NCBI RefSeq assembly: GCF_029054785.1
Contig: NZ_JAIDEN010000167.1
Coordinates: forward strand, 1 to 34,433
DNA from: Duncaniella sp.
Lineage (GTDB): Bacteria > Bacteroidota > Bacteroidia > Bacteroidales > Muribaculaceae
Reading direction: 5' to 3'
Length of the DNA: 34,433 bases
A model generated the notes under the pieces. It made no database searches and was not told the origin of the DNA. It was given only the letters and a program-made list of their open reading frames with translations. Made by a program: the position numbers and the translations under genes. Within the stretch, counting starts at the first letter, position 1, and each line of letters opens with the position of its first letter. This document shows positions 8,812 through 16,021 of the stretch, one piece after another.

Positions 8812-10353
8812 ATGAAATTTTTCAGATATATAGCATCAGCGCTTGTGGCAGTCAGCGTCATGGCATCATGTTCCGACGACGTAGTTGCCGAACGCAGACC
8901 CGGCGCTGATTCCGATCCGCTTACAATCAAAGCTCAGTTTGGCAAAAATCTCGTAGGCCGCGTAACCGTCGACGGACAACCGCGCCAGGGAGTTGTCGTC
9001 AGCGACGGCATCAATGTGATGACGACAGACGCCAACGGAGAATATCAGATGTATACCACAGGCCGGCAGCACGTCTTTATTTCAGTGCCCTCCGACTGTG
9101 AGCTTCCGACCCATCTCGGCGATCCCAAGTTCTACAAGACACTTGATTTTTCCGATGCTGCTATCATCCAGCGCGATTTCCGTCTGGTGTCAACCCCGAA
9201 GAAAACCGAATGGACTCTCTTCACTATGGCCGACCCTCAGATCGGAAACGACAAGGACATCACAGAATTCACTGCGATGGTTCCCCGCATGGCCGAATTC
9301 GCATCAACACTTTCAACAAACGTCTACGGCATCTCGCTCGGCGACATCGTCTGGAACAAGCCGGACTACTTCGGCATCTATGCCAAGGAAATGCGCAATC
9401 TTCCTGTGCCCGTGTTCGCTGTCATCGGCAACCATGACCACAACGAAGGCATAAAGAACGACACCGAAAGCGACAAGGATTTCCGCGATGCACTCGGCCC
9501 GACATACTACTCGACAAATATCGGTGACTGCCACCTCGTAGTGCTCGACGATGTTCTTTACAGCGGAGTCAACGGACGCAATGACTACACAGGCACCATC
9601 ACCGAGGCCCAGCTCGAATGGCTTGAGAAAGACCTCAGCTATGTCGATGCCGACAAGGCCATCATCATAGGTCTGCACATCCCCACCATGCGCCGCAACC
9701 GCTCAGCCCATATCACCAACCACCAGGCTCTCTATGATCTGGTCAAGGATTTCAAGGAAGTGCAGATCCTTTCCGGCCACAGCCACAACCACTACACAAC
9801 CACAATTGCCTCCAACATCACAGAAACCACCTTCGCATCCGTCATGGGCGCATACTGGTATCCTCTCTGCAACGACGGATCGCCCCGCGGCTATGGAGCA
9901 ATGGTGTTCAACGGCAACTCTCTTGTCAATAAATATTTTGTCGGCGACGGCTGTGACCGCAACTATCAGATGAAGCTCTACCGTCCGGAAGACGCCGTGC
10001 TCTGGAATCCTGCCAAGAAAGAAGGCGATCCCTATGACAAGATTCTCGCCAACATCTTCTGCTGGCACGAGGACTGGACCGTAGAAGTCAAGGAAGATGC
10101 CGGAGACTGGACCGAACTTCCCGCAAGCGCCCGCCTAATCCCTTCGCTTAACGGAGGCAAATGCTGGGATCCGGATGTCCGCAAAGCCTGCCAGGCCAAC
10201 GGCGAACTTCCCGCAAACCACGGAGGATCAAAACCGGAGGACAATAACGACCACATGTTCCTCTATACTCCCCAGCAGAACTGGCAGAGTGTAAGTTTCC
10301 GTGCCACCGACAGCTTCGGCAACGTCTACACCGAAACCATTACCAACAACTAA
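8812..10353 (+). CDS. Calcineurin-like phosphoesterase lipoprotein
   Basis: A 513-residue lipoprotein (lipobox VMASC) with three parts: an N-terminal Ig-like/regulatory domain (about 45-125; GRVTVDGQPRQGVVV), a metallophosphatase core (about 133-360) and a C-terminal beta domain (about 385-510). The core shows D141-P-Q143, GD178, the GNHDH box (N207, H208), H289 and GHSH (H323, H325), so the dinuclear metal site looks complete, with Q where many relatives have H. Such proteins hydrolyse phosphomonoesters or phosphodiesters. A periplasmic or surface location and its place in the operon suggest removal of a phosphate or phosphodiester substituent from the imported glycan. The exact substrate is unknown. 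Confidence 0.87.
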   Translation: MKFFRYIASALVAVSVMASCSDDVVAERRPGADSDPLTIKAQFGKNLVGRVTVDGQPRQGVVVSDGINVMTTDANGEYQMYTTGRQHVFISVPSDCELPTHLGDPKFYKTLDFSDAAIIQRDFRLVSTPKKTEWTLFTMADPQIGNDKDITEFTAMVPRMAEFASTLSTNVYGISLGDIVWNKPDYFGIYAKEMRNLPVPVFAVIGNHDHNEGIKNDTESDKDFRDALGPTYYSTNIGDCHLVVLDDVLYSGVNGRNDYTGTITEAQLEWLEKDLSYVDADKAIIIGLHIPTMRRNRSAHITNHQALYDLVKDFKEVQILSGHSHNHYTTTIASNITETTFASVMGAYWYPLCNDGSPRGYGAMVFNGNSLVNKYFVGDGCDRNYQMKLYRPEDAVLWNPAKKEGDPYDKILANIFCWHEDWTVEVKEDAGDWTELPASARLIPSLNGGKCWDPDVRKACQANGELPANHGGSKPEDNNDHMFLYTPQQNWQSVSFRATDSFGNVYTETITNN

Positions 10354-10361
10354 TCCGAATC

Positions 10362-12614
10362 ATGCGAAAAGCCATAAAAAATTTCCTTTCATTAGCCCTG
10401 ATGTTATCGTCAGGGCTAATGGCCTTTGCGGAGACCGCGGTACAGAACCCGATGGTCTTCGGCAACAACCGTCTTTCAATCATCACCCCGACGCTTCTGC
10501 GCCTCGAATATGCCAACGATGCCAGATTCATCGACGATCCGACCCTCTTCGCCTATGACCGCAACAGCATGCTTGCTGCCGAGGAGATTTCCGTCCGTGA
10601 GCTTGGCGACAACTGCTACGAGATCAAGACCCCGGCCCTGCGCATCTGGTACAAGAACGACGGCTTCCCCTTCTCGACTTCAAATCTCCATGTCTTCTAC
10701 ACTCTTGACGGCAAAGAGAAAAAATTCACCAACCGCTTCCTGCCGAAAAACAATCTCGGAGGTCCGGTAGAGACCCTTGACCGCGTGACCAAAGAGATCC
10801 CGATGAACGACGGTATTCTCAGCAAGGACGGATGGTATATGATCGACGACGAGCGCACTGACCTCCTTGTCAACGGCTGGATCAAGCCCCGCGACACCGA
10901 ATCGCACATCCAGGACCAGTACTGCTTCGTCTACGGCAACGACTACAAAGCCGCCCTCGCCAGTCTCGGCGCAATCAGCGGCAAGGTGCCGATGACGCGG
11001 AAATATATCCACGGTGTCTGGTATTGCCGCTACTGGGACTACACATCCGACGAGTTTCTTGACATCATACGCGGATATGACAAAAACGATTTCCCTCTTG
11101 ACAACATCGTGTTCGACATGGGATGGCACACAAACGATGCCACTGTCGGAACCGGCCACAACGGACATCTCAACTGGAACGGCTACACCTGGAACCGCGA
11201 GCTGATCCCTGATCCGAAAGCGCTGATTGACTCCTGCCACGCACGCGGAGTGACCGTCTCGCTCAACGACCACCCCCACGACGGCATGCGCCCCCACGAA
11301 GAACACTATCCCGCTTTCATCAAGGCTCTCGGTGTCACAGACGGCACTGTCCCCCTATTCAATACCGCCGACAGCAACTACATGGCCAAATTCTTTGACT
11401 ATGCCCACCGTCCGAGCGAAGACATGGGAGTTGATTTCTGGTGGCTTGACTGGCAGCAGAACTATCTCTATCCCCATGTGCGCGGACACCATTCGACCAC
11501 TCTCGCATGGATCAACGAACTATATTACCGCGACTCGCAGCGCAACGGCAAGCGCGGAGCCGGTTACAGCCGCTGGGCCGGTTGGGGCGACCACCGTCAT
11601 CCGATCCAGTTCTCCGGCGACGCACAGGCCAACTGGGAACTCCTCTCTTTTGAAGTCAAGCTCACGGCTTGCAGCGGCCAGGGCGGATGCTACTACTGGG
11701 CCCATGACATCGGCGGTTTCCGTGGCGATCCGAATCCTGAGCTGACGGTAAGATGGACTCAGTTCGGTGCTCTCTCTGCCGCTCTCCGCGTCCACTCGAC
11801 CAAAGACAAGCGCCTCGACCGCCGTCCCTGGATCAGCGGCGACCGCGAGACCAAGGCGATGAGAAGAATGTATCACATGCGTTCCGAAATGATGCCCTAC
11901 ATCTATTCAAGCGTATGGCAGACACACAACACAATGGTGCCTCTCAACCGCTCCATGTTCATCGACTACGGCGATCAGAAGGAATCATTCGACCAGCCTC
12001 AGCAGTTCACCTTCGGCGACATTCTTCTCGCCGCCCCGATCTCGACCCCCGGCATGGGTGCCGACAAAGTGGCATCGCAGAAAGTGTGGTTCCCCAAGGG
12101 TGAGGTATGGTACGACTATTTCACCCACGAACGCAAGGACGGCGGACAGACAGCCCAGATCGAAAAGCCGCTCGAAGAGTTCCCCCTCTACGTAAGAGGC
12201 GGATGGGTGCTTCCGATGCAGCCCTACACTCCGCGTCCGGCCACTGCGGCTCTCGAAACCCTCGTGATGCGCGTCTACCCTGCGGCCAATGATGCCGACA
12301 ATGTGTTCAGCCTCTATGAGGACGACGGTATCTCGCTCGATTATCAGAAAGGCTCATACGCAACCACCGCCCTCCGTTACACTCAGAAAGGCTCCAAGGC
12401 TACTGTCACCGTAAGCCCCGCAGAAGGCTCATATCCCGGTCAGACCACCCGCCGCTCCTACCGGCTGCAACTTCCGGGTCTCAAGGATGACGCCAAAGTG
12501 ACTGTCAACGGCAAGAAGGCCAAAACCGAATATGACGAAGCCGCGAAATGCCGCGTTGTCAAAGTCGCAGCCACAGCCGTCAACAAGCCCGTAACCATCG
12601 AGTATAATCTCTAA
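10362..12614 (+). CDS. Glycoside hydrolase family 31 (alpha-glycosidase type)
   Basis: A 750-residue GH31 enzyme with an N-terminal signal peptide (to about residue 23), a beta-sandwich domain (about 30-205), a TIM barrel (about 210-560) and C-terminal beta domains. The barrel contains NIVFDMGWH, the nucleophile segment WWLDWQQ (candidate D363) and the acid/base segment QFSGD (candidate D420), followed by WAHDIGGF, which are classical GH31 landmarks. GH31 members are mostly retaining alpha-glucosidases or alpha-xylosidases. The subfamily and the sugar cannot be assigned here. The enzyme is secreted, probably periplasmic, and would trim alpha-linked residues from the oligomer imported by SusCD. 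It starts 8 bases after the phosphoesterase gene, so the two are probably co-translated. Confidence 0.9.
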   Translation: MRKAIKNFLSLALMLSSGLMAFAETAVQNPMVFGNNRLSIITPTLLRLEYANDARFIDDPTLFAYDRNSMLAAEEISVRELGDNCYEIKTPALRIWYKNDGFPFSTSNLHVFYTLDGKEKKFTNRFLPKNNLGGPVETLDRVTKEIPMNDGILSKDGWYMIDDERTDLLVNGWIKPRDTESHIQDQYCFVYGNDYKAALASLGAISGKVPMTRKYIHGVWYCRYWDYTSDEFLDIIRGYDKNDFPLDNIVFDMGWHTNDATVGTGHNGHLNWNGYTWNRELIPDPKALIDSCHARGVTVSLNDHPHDGMRPHEEHYPAFIKALGVTDGTVPLFNTADSNYMAKFFDYAHRPSEDMGVDFWWLDWQQNYLYPHVRGHHSTTLAWINELYYRDSQRNGKRGAGYSRWAGWGDHRHPIQFSGDAQANWELLSFEVKLTACSGQGGCYYWAHDIGGFRGDPNPELTVRWTQFGALSAALRVHSTKDKRLDRRPWISGDRETKAMRRMYHMRSEMMPYIYSSVWQTHNTMVPLNRSMFIDYGDQKESFDQPQQFTFGDILLAAPISTPGMGADKVASQKVWFPKGEVWYDYFTHERKDGGQTAQIEKPLEEFPLYVRGGWVLPMQPYTPRPATAALETLVMRVYPAANDADNVFSLYEDDGISLDYQKGSYATTALRYTQKGSKATVTVSPAEGSYPGQTTRRSYRLQLPGLKDDAKVTVNGKKAKTEYDEAAKCRVVKVAATAVNKPVTIEYNL

Positions 12615-12636
12615 CCATTCAGCATAACATCAAAAA

Positions 12637-13419
12637 ATGTACATGATGAAGATCTCACGTCTTTTTGCCGCCGCCACACTTCTTGTGGCGGCCGGCACAA
12701 TGGCGGCCACGTCACCGAAGGTCATAGCCCACCGCGGCTACTGGAAAACCGACGGTTCGGCCCAGAATTCAATCCGCGCCATAGTCAAAGCCGACTCCAT
12801 CCACTGTTATGCGTCGGAATTCGACGTGTGGATGACAGCCGACAGTGTTCTTGTGGTCAACCACGATCCCGACATCAACGGAGTGCACATCGAATCGTCG
12901 CCCGCATCGCGCGTACTCGCCGAGAAGCTCTCCAACGGAGAACACGTCCCCACTCTCGAATCATATCTTGCCACAGCTTCAAAACTGCCCTCGCGCATAG
13001 TCTGCGAGATGAAAAGCCACAACAGCCGCTCGCATGAGAAAGCAGCTGTCAAAGCAATCCTGGCAATGGTCAAGAAATATGGGCTTCAGGACAAAGTCGA
13101 CTACATAACTTTCTCTGCCGACGGCTTCAAGAACTTTATCAAGTATGCCCCCAAAGGCACCGGTGTCTATTATCTTAACGGAGACTATGTCCCTGCGCAG
13201 ATCAAGCAGATGGGCGGCGCAGGAATCGACTATGCGATGAAGGTAATGAAGAAACACCCTGAATGGATCAAGGAGTGTCACGATCTCGGACTGCTCGTCA
13301 ACGTGTGGACGGTCAATTCCGAAGCTGACATGAAATGGTGTATCGATCACAGCGTGGATTTCATCACCACCAATGAGCCGGAACGTCTCCAGGCGCTCCT
13401 CAAAGCACACAACAGATAA
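12637..13419 (+). CDS. Glycerophosphodiester phosphodiesterase, secreted
   Basis: A 260-residue protein with a signal peptide (ISRLFAAATLLVAAGTMAA) and a complete GDPD TIM barrel. The catalytic HRG is at residues 32-34, E61 and D63 (SEFDVW) are metal ligands, H76 lies in NHDP, and E124/K126 (CEMKSH) follow. The end has LLVNVWTVNSEADMKWCIDHSVDFITTNEPE. The family hydrolyses glycerophosphodiesters to glycerol-3-phosphate and an alcohol. In this operon it suggests that the substrate carries glycerophosphate or a related phosphodiester, for example a teichoic-acid-like polymer or glycolipid headgroup. That is inference. The start could also be ATG 12643 or 12646, two or three codons later. Confidence 0.9.
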   Translation: MYMMKISRLFAAATLLVAAGTMAATSPKVIAHRGYWKTDGSAQNSIRAIVKADSIHCYASEFDVWMTADSVLVVNHDPDINGVHIESSPASRVLAEKLSNGEHVPTLESYLATASKLPSRIVCEMKSHNSRSHEKAAVKAILAMVKKYGLQDKVDYITFSADGFKNFIKYAPKGTGVYYLNGDYVPAQIKQMGGAGIDYAMKVMKKHPEWIKECHDLGLLVNVWTVNSEADMKWCIDHSVDFITTNEPERLQALLKAHNR

Positions 13420-13436
13420 TCACCCCTCCAAGCGCC

Positions 13437-14339
13437 ATGTCAAAGAGTCTCACCTTCTGCCTGCTCCTGATCATTGCTCTTATATGGTCCGCGACAGTCT
13501 CCGCTAAGGATCCGCAGCCTGAAAGACATCGTTTTGCCTACGGCGATACGGTGCGCACCTATGCCATCCATCTACCCGAAGGACTGAAGCCCGGCGCGCC
13601 TCTCGTTGTCTACACCCACGGCTACGGATCGTCCAAGCGCTGGCTCAAGGATCTGAACGAAGTTGCTGACAAGAACGGTTTCGCAGTCTGCTATCCCGAC
13701 GGCTCGCCTGACTCCCGCGGAAAAGACGGATGGAAAGTAGGCTATCCGCCACAGGAGTCAATGACGGTCGACGAAGCCGATTTTTTCCGCTCGCTGCTGT
13801 CAGAAGTGACCTCCCGCTTCAATCTCAGCCGCGACAACGTCTTCATGGCCGGAATGTCAAACGGAGGTGACCTCTGCTATCAACTGGCTTTCACCGCTCC
13901 GGAACTCTTCAGGGCTTATGCCTCAGTCGCAGGACTGGCATTCGAGTGGCTCTACCGACAGCACAGCCTTTCCATCCCGGTCCATTTCCTTGAAATACAT
14001 GGAAACGCCGACCGCACCTCCCGCTGGGAAGGCGACCTGACAAACGACGGTGGCTGGGGGTGCTACATCCCGGTTCCGAATGCCATCGGATCGCTTGTCA
14101 AAAACAATGGCTGCACGAAAGTGCAAAGCGACTCGCTCTTTTCACTGCGCGATCCGTCACACCTGATCACCCGGACGGTCCACTCCGGTGCACCTTCCGG
14201 CCGTGAGGTTGTTCTCTATGAGATTCATGGCGGCAAACACTCATGGGCTGCCCAGGATCTGCCGACAGCAGAAATCATCTGGGACTTTTTCAGCCGACAG
14301 CTGCTACCGCCCCCATCCGCCTCCCACAAGAAGGAGTAA
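13437..14339 (+). CDS. PHB-depolymerase/LpqC-like secreted esterase (alpha/beta hydrolase)
   Basis: A 300-residue protein with a signal peptide (LTFCLLLIIALIWSATVSA) and the alpha/beta hydrolase pattern of the PHB depolymerase/CE1-like group. It has an oxyanion-side segment THGYGSS (about 60-66), nucleophile S141 in GMSNGG, acid D192 in GNADRTS and H268 in GGKHSW. The triad is complete. Related enzymes are feruloyl or acetyl-type esterases, or polyhydroxyalkanoate depolymerases. Within a glycan operon, removal of an ester substituent such as acetyl, alanyl or feruloyl is more likely than polymer degradation. It is the last gene of the operon, 17 bases after the GDPD gene. Confidence 0.85.
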   Translation: MSKSLTFCLLLIIALIWSATVSAKDPQPERHRFAYGDTVRTYAIHLPEGLKPGAPLVVYTHGYGSSKRWLKDLNEVADKNGFAVCYPDGSPDSRGKDGWKVGYPPQESMTVDEADFFRSLLSEVTSRFNLSRDNVFMAGMSNGGDLCYQLAFTAPELFRAYASVAGLAFEWLYRQHSLSIPVHFLEIHGNADRTSRWEGDLTNDGGWGCYIPVPNAIGSLVKNNGCTKVQSDSLFSLRDPSHLITRTVHSGAPSGREVVLYEIHGGKHSWAAQDLPTAEIIWDFFSRQLLPPPSASHKKE

Positions 14340-14433
14340 CCGAGACAACGGGGTTTGACAAAAAACGGCTTCCGCTCCTACGGAAAACGCCTCACTCAAG
14401 GAACTCATTTTCCAATTCCGATCAATACTGTAA

Positions 14434-14488
14434 GTGACTCTGAAAAATCAACAACGCCAACTCCGCGTCATTGATTTTTCAGAGTTAC
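14434..14488. repeat. 18-bp inverted repeat between the PUL and the AlkD-like gene
   Basis: GTGACTCTGAAAAATCAA (14434-14451) and its complement TTGATTTTTCAGAGTTAC (14471-14488) pair over 18 bases with a single G-T pair and a 19-base loop. There is no following T tract. The right arm contains the -33 element of the next promoter, so the repeat could be an operator, or a two-way transcription block after the PUL operon. Confidence 0.6.
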
Positions 14489-14500
14489 TTCGTATTTTTG
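14471..14500 (+). promoter_or_regulatory. Promoter of the AlkD-like gene
   Basis: TTG at 14471-14473 and TATTTTTG (TAnnTTTG) at 14493-14500 are separated by 19 bases. Transcription would begin near 14507, which excludes the upstream GTG at 14434 and supports ATG 14533 as the start. Confidence 0.55.
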
Positions 14501-14532
14501 CACCTTTCATCATCACCACCACTCAGACAGAC

Positions 14533-15264
14533 ATGACAGAATTCATTGACACCTGGAAGGAGGCATTGGCCTCAGACATCATACCGGGCAAACGCGAAAT
14601 TCTCCAGCGATTCTTCAAAACAGGCCCCGGCCAGTATGGCGAAGGAGACATTTTTCTCGGCAACACTGTCCCGGCAGTGAGAAAAATTTCGCGTCTCATG
14701 GCCGATGCTCCCTTTGAGGCCATCGAGGCAATGCTTGGCTCTCCGGTCCATGACCATCGGCTTTCGGCTCTGCTGGTCCTGGTCGAACGCTACCGCAAGG
14801 CCGGAAAAAATCCTGAACTGCGGCGTAAAATAGTGGACTTTTACCTCTCGCACACAAAAGGGATCAACAACTGGGACCTTGTCGATCTCTCCGCACCCAA
14901 AATCCTGGGCGAATATGTCTGCGAAAGCGGACAGACCGAGCTTCTCGACCGTCTCAGCCTTTCTGCCGACCTTTGGGAACAGCGCATTGCCATGGTCTCG
15001 ACATGGACCTTGCTGAAAAACGGCATGACAGAACCGACCCTTACCATCGCACAGCGCTATCTCTCCCACCCTCATGATCTGATCCGGAAAGCGACCGGAT
15101 GGATGCTGCGCGAAATGGGCAAGCGCGGAAATGAAGCCATGCTGTACGATTTTTTAGACCGCCATGCTCATGTGATGCCGCGGACAATGCTCAGATATGC
15201 CATTGAAAAACTACCGGCACCCTTGCGAAAGCACTATTTGGAGCTAAAATCACCCGCAAAATAG
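14533..15264 (+). CDS. DNA alkylation repair protein, AlkD-like
   Basis: The 243-residue product is built of HEAT-like helical repeats and shows the AlkD-family landmarks: GNTVPAVRKISR near the N-terminus, then HTKGINNWDLVDLSAPKILG, WEQRIAMVSTWTLLK and HDLIRKATGWMLREMGKRG. AlkD glycosylases remove bulky or positively charged N3/N7-alkylated purines by stacking the DNA against the helical repeats. The protein has no signal peptide and should act in the cytoplasm. The reading frame is open back to a GTG at 14434, but that start lies inside an inverted repeat and upstream of the predicted transcription start, so ATG 14533 was chosen. It is monocistronic and unrelated to the neighbouring glycan genes. 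Confidence 0.85.
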   Translation: MTEFIDTWKEALASDIIPGKREILQRFFKTGPGQYGEGDIFLGNTVPAVRKISRLMADAPFEAIEAMLGSPVHDHRLSALLVLVERYRKAGKNPELRRKIVDFYLSHTKGINNWDLVDLSAPKILGEYVCESGQTELLDRLSLSADLWEQRIAMVSTWTLLKNGMTEPTLTIAQRYLSHPHDLIRKATGWMLREMGKRGNEAMLYDFLDRHAHVMPRTMLRYAIEKLPAPLRKHYLELKSPAK

Positions 15265-15323
15265 ACCAATAATCAGCCTAAAAGAGAAATATTTCACTTT
15301 TCACACATTTTTTTCACAAAATA

Positions 15324-15355
15324 TTTGCACGAATCCAAAATAGTTTCTAACTTTG
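15324..15355 (+). promoter_or_regulatory. Promoter of the first tRNA-Asp unit
   Basis: TTTG (15324-15327), a 20-base spacer and TAACTTTG (15348-15355) match the Bacteroidota consensus. Transcription would start near 15362, at the beginning of the leader stem AAAACGGA. Confidence 0.7.
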
Positions 15356-15362
15356 CACTCGC

Positions 15363-15410
15363 AAAACGGAAACAACGGCAACGTTAAGCGAAACGACAAG
15401 CCTCCGTTTT
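15363..15410 (+). ncRNA. Structured 5' leader of the first tRNA-Asp precursor
   Basis: AAAACGGA (15363-15370) pairs with TCCGTTTT (15403-15410) and encloses a small CGTT-AAGCGA-AACG hairpin (15382-15395). The second tRNA unit keeps the inner sequence ACGTTAAGCGAAACGA but uses a different outer stem that is also complementary, so structure rather than sequence seems to be kept. It may be a precursor-processing or stability element. Confidence 0.45.
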
Positions 15411-15427
15411 ACAAAAAGACTCAACTT

Positions 15428-15501
15428 GGTGTGGTAGTTCAGCTGGTTAGAATACCTGCCTGTCACGCAGGGGGTCGCGGGTTCGAGTCCCGTCCATACC
15501 G
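15428..15501 (+). tRNA. tRNA-Asp (anticodon GTC), copy 1
   Basis: A full cloverleaf can be drawn. The acceptor stem GGTGTGG/CCATACC has one G-T pair. The D arm GTTCAGCTGGTTAGAAT, anticodon stem CCTGC/GCAGG with loop CTGTCAC and T arm GCGGG-TTCGAGT-CCCGT follow, with discriminator G. CCA is not encoded. The sequence is identical to the copy 292 bases downstream. Confidence 0.97.
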
Positions 15502-15515
15502 CTGAGGAGAGAGGA

Positions 15516-15564
15516 GAATGAGTAATTTTTTGGACTTCGGTCCTGGTTACTCATTCTTTTTTTT
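15516..15564 (+). terminator. Terminator of the first tRNA-Asp unit
   Basis: GAATGAGTAA (15516-15525) pairs with TTACTCATTC (15547-15556) and is followed by a run of eight or more T, a standard intrinsic terminator. The same arms recur after the second copy with a different loop. Confidence 0.85.
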
Positions 15565-15614
15565 ATCTCAATTTTATAGCCCTTGAATTTTTTGCGCATA
15601 TTTTTCGCAAAATA

Positions 15615-15646
15615 TTTGCATAATTTAAAAATTGGTCTTACCTTTG
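15615..15646 (+). promoter_or_regulatory. Promoter of the second tRNA-Asp unit
   Basis: TTTG (15615-15618), a 20-base spacer and TACCTTTG (15639-15646) match the consensus, so the second tRNA has its own transcription unit rather than depending on read-through. Confidence 0.7.
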
Positions 15647-15658
15647 CACACAGAAACG

Positions 15659-15704
15659 GAACAGCAAGCAAAATGACGTTAAGCGAAACGATCAGCCGCT
15701 GTTC
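15659..15704 (+). ncRNA. Structured 5' leader of the second tRNA-Asp precursor
   Basis: GAACAGC (15659-15665) pairs with GCTGTTC (15698-15704) around the conserved ACGTTAAGCGAAACGA. The stem sequence differs from that of copy 1 while pairing is retained. Confidence 0.45.
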
Positions 15705-15719
15705 AGAAAGACTCAACTT

Positions 15720-15793
15720 GGTGTGGTAGTTCAGCTGGTTAGAATACCTGCCTGTCACGCAGGGGGTCGCGGGTTCGAGTCCCGTCCATACCG
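15720..15793 (+). tRNA. tRNA-Asp (anticodon GTC), copy 2
   Basis: Base-for-base identical to the first copy over all 74 positions, with the same cloverleaf and GTC anticodon. The flanking promoter, leader and terminator have diverged, so this is an old tandem duplication in which the tRNA has been held constant. Confidence 0.97.
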
Positions 15794-15807
15794 CTGAGGA
15801 GAGAGGA

Positions 15808-15856
15808 GAATGAGTAATTGTTAGAATTTATTCTACATTACTCATTCTTTTTTTAT
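15808..15856 (+). terminator. Terminator of the second tRNA-Asp unit
   Basis: GAATGAGTAAT (15808-15818) pairs with ATTACTCATTC (15837-15847) and is followed by a T-rich run. It isolates the tRNA unit from the GH65 gene. Confidence 0.85.
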
Positions 15857-15937
15857 TTCTACCCCACAGCCCGAAACAGCCAAAACAACAGAGACAGGAA
15901 GCAGGCTGACAAAGCGCAAAACAATTTGACTATCCTA

Positions 15938-15968
15938 TTGAAAATCACAGAAATTAATCTTATCTTTG
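15938..15968 (+). promoter_or_regulatory. Promoter of the GH65 gene
   Basis: TTG (15938-15940), a 20-base spacer and TATCTTTG (15961-15968). Transcription should start near 15975, which decides in favour of ATG 16022 as the translation start. Confidence 0.65.
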
Positions 15969-16021
15969 TATCATTCATCACTAACCTTAAATCGTCAAAT
16001 TCAAAGATTCCAGACTCCAAA

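Noticed and set aside
14434..14532. GTG start giving a 276-residue AlkD-like protein
   Set aside because: The extra N-terminus is encoded by an inverted repeat and the promoter. ATG 14533 gives the normal family length.
15428..15793. tRNA-Asp genes as attachment site of the island
   Set aside because: The island starts 3.6 kb further on, and I found no second copy of a tRNA 3' end at the island edges within the window.
15818..16021. Upstream extension of the GH65 frame by 68 codons
   Set aside because: It begins in the tRNA terminator, lies before the promoter at 15938-15968, and the signal peptide begins at ATG 16022.
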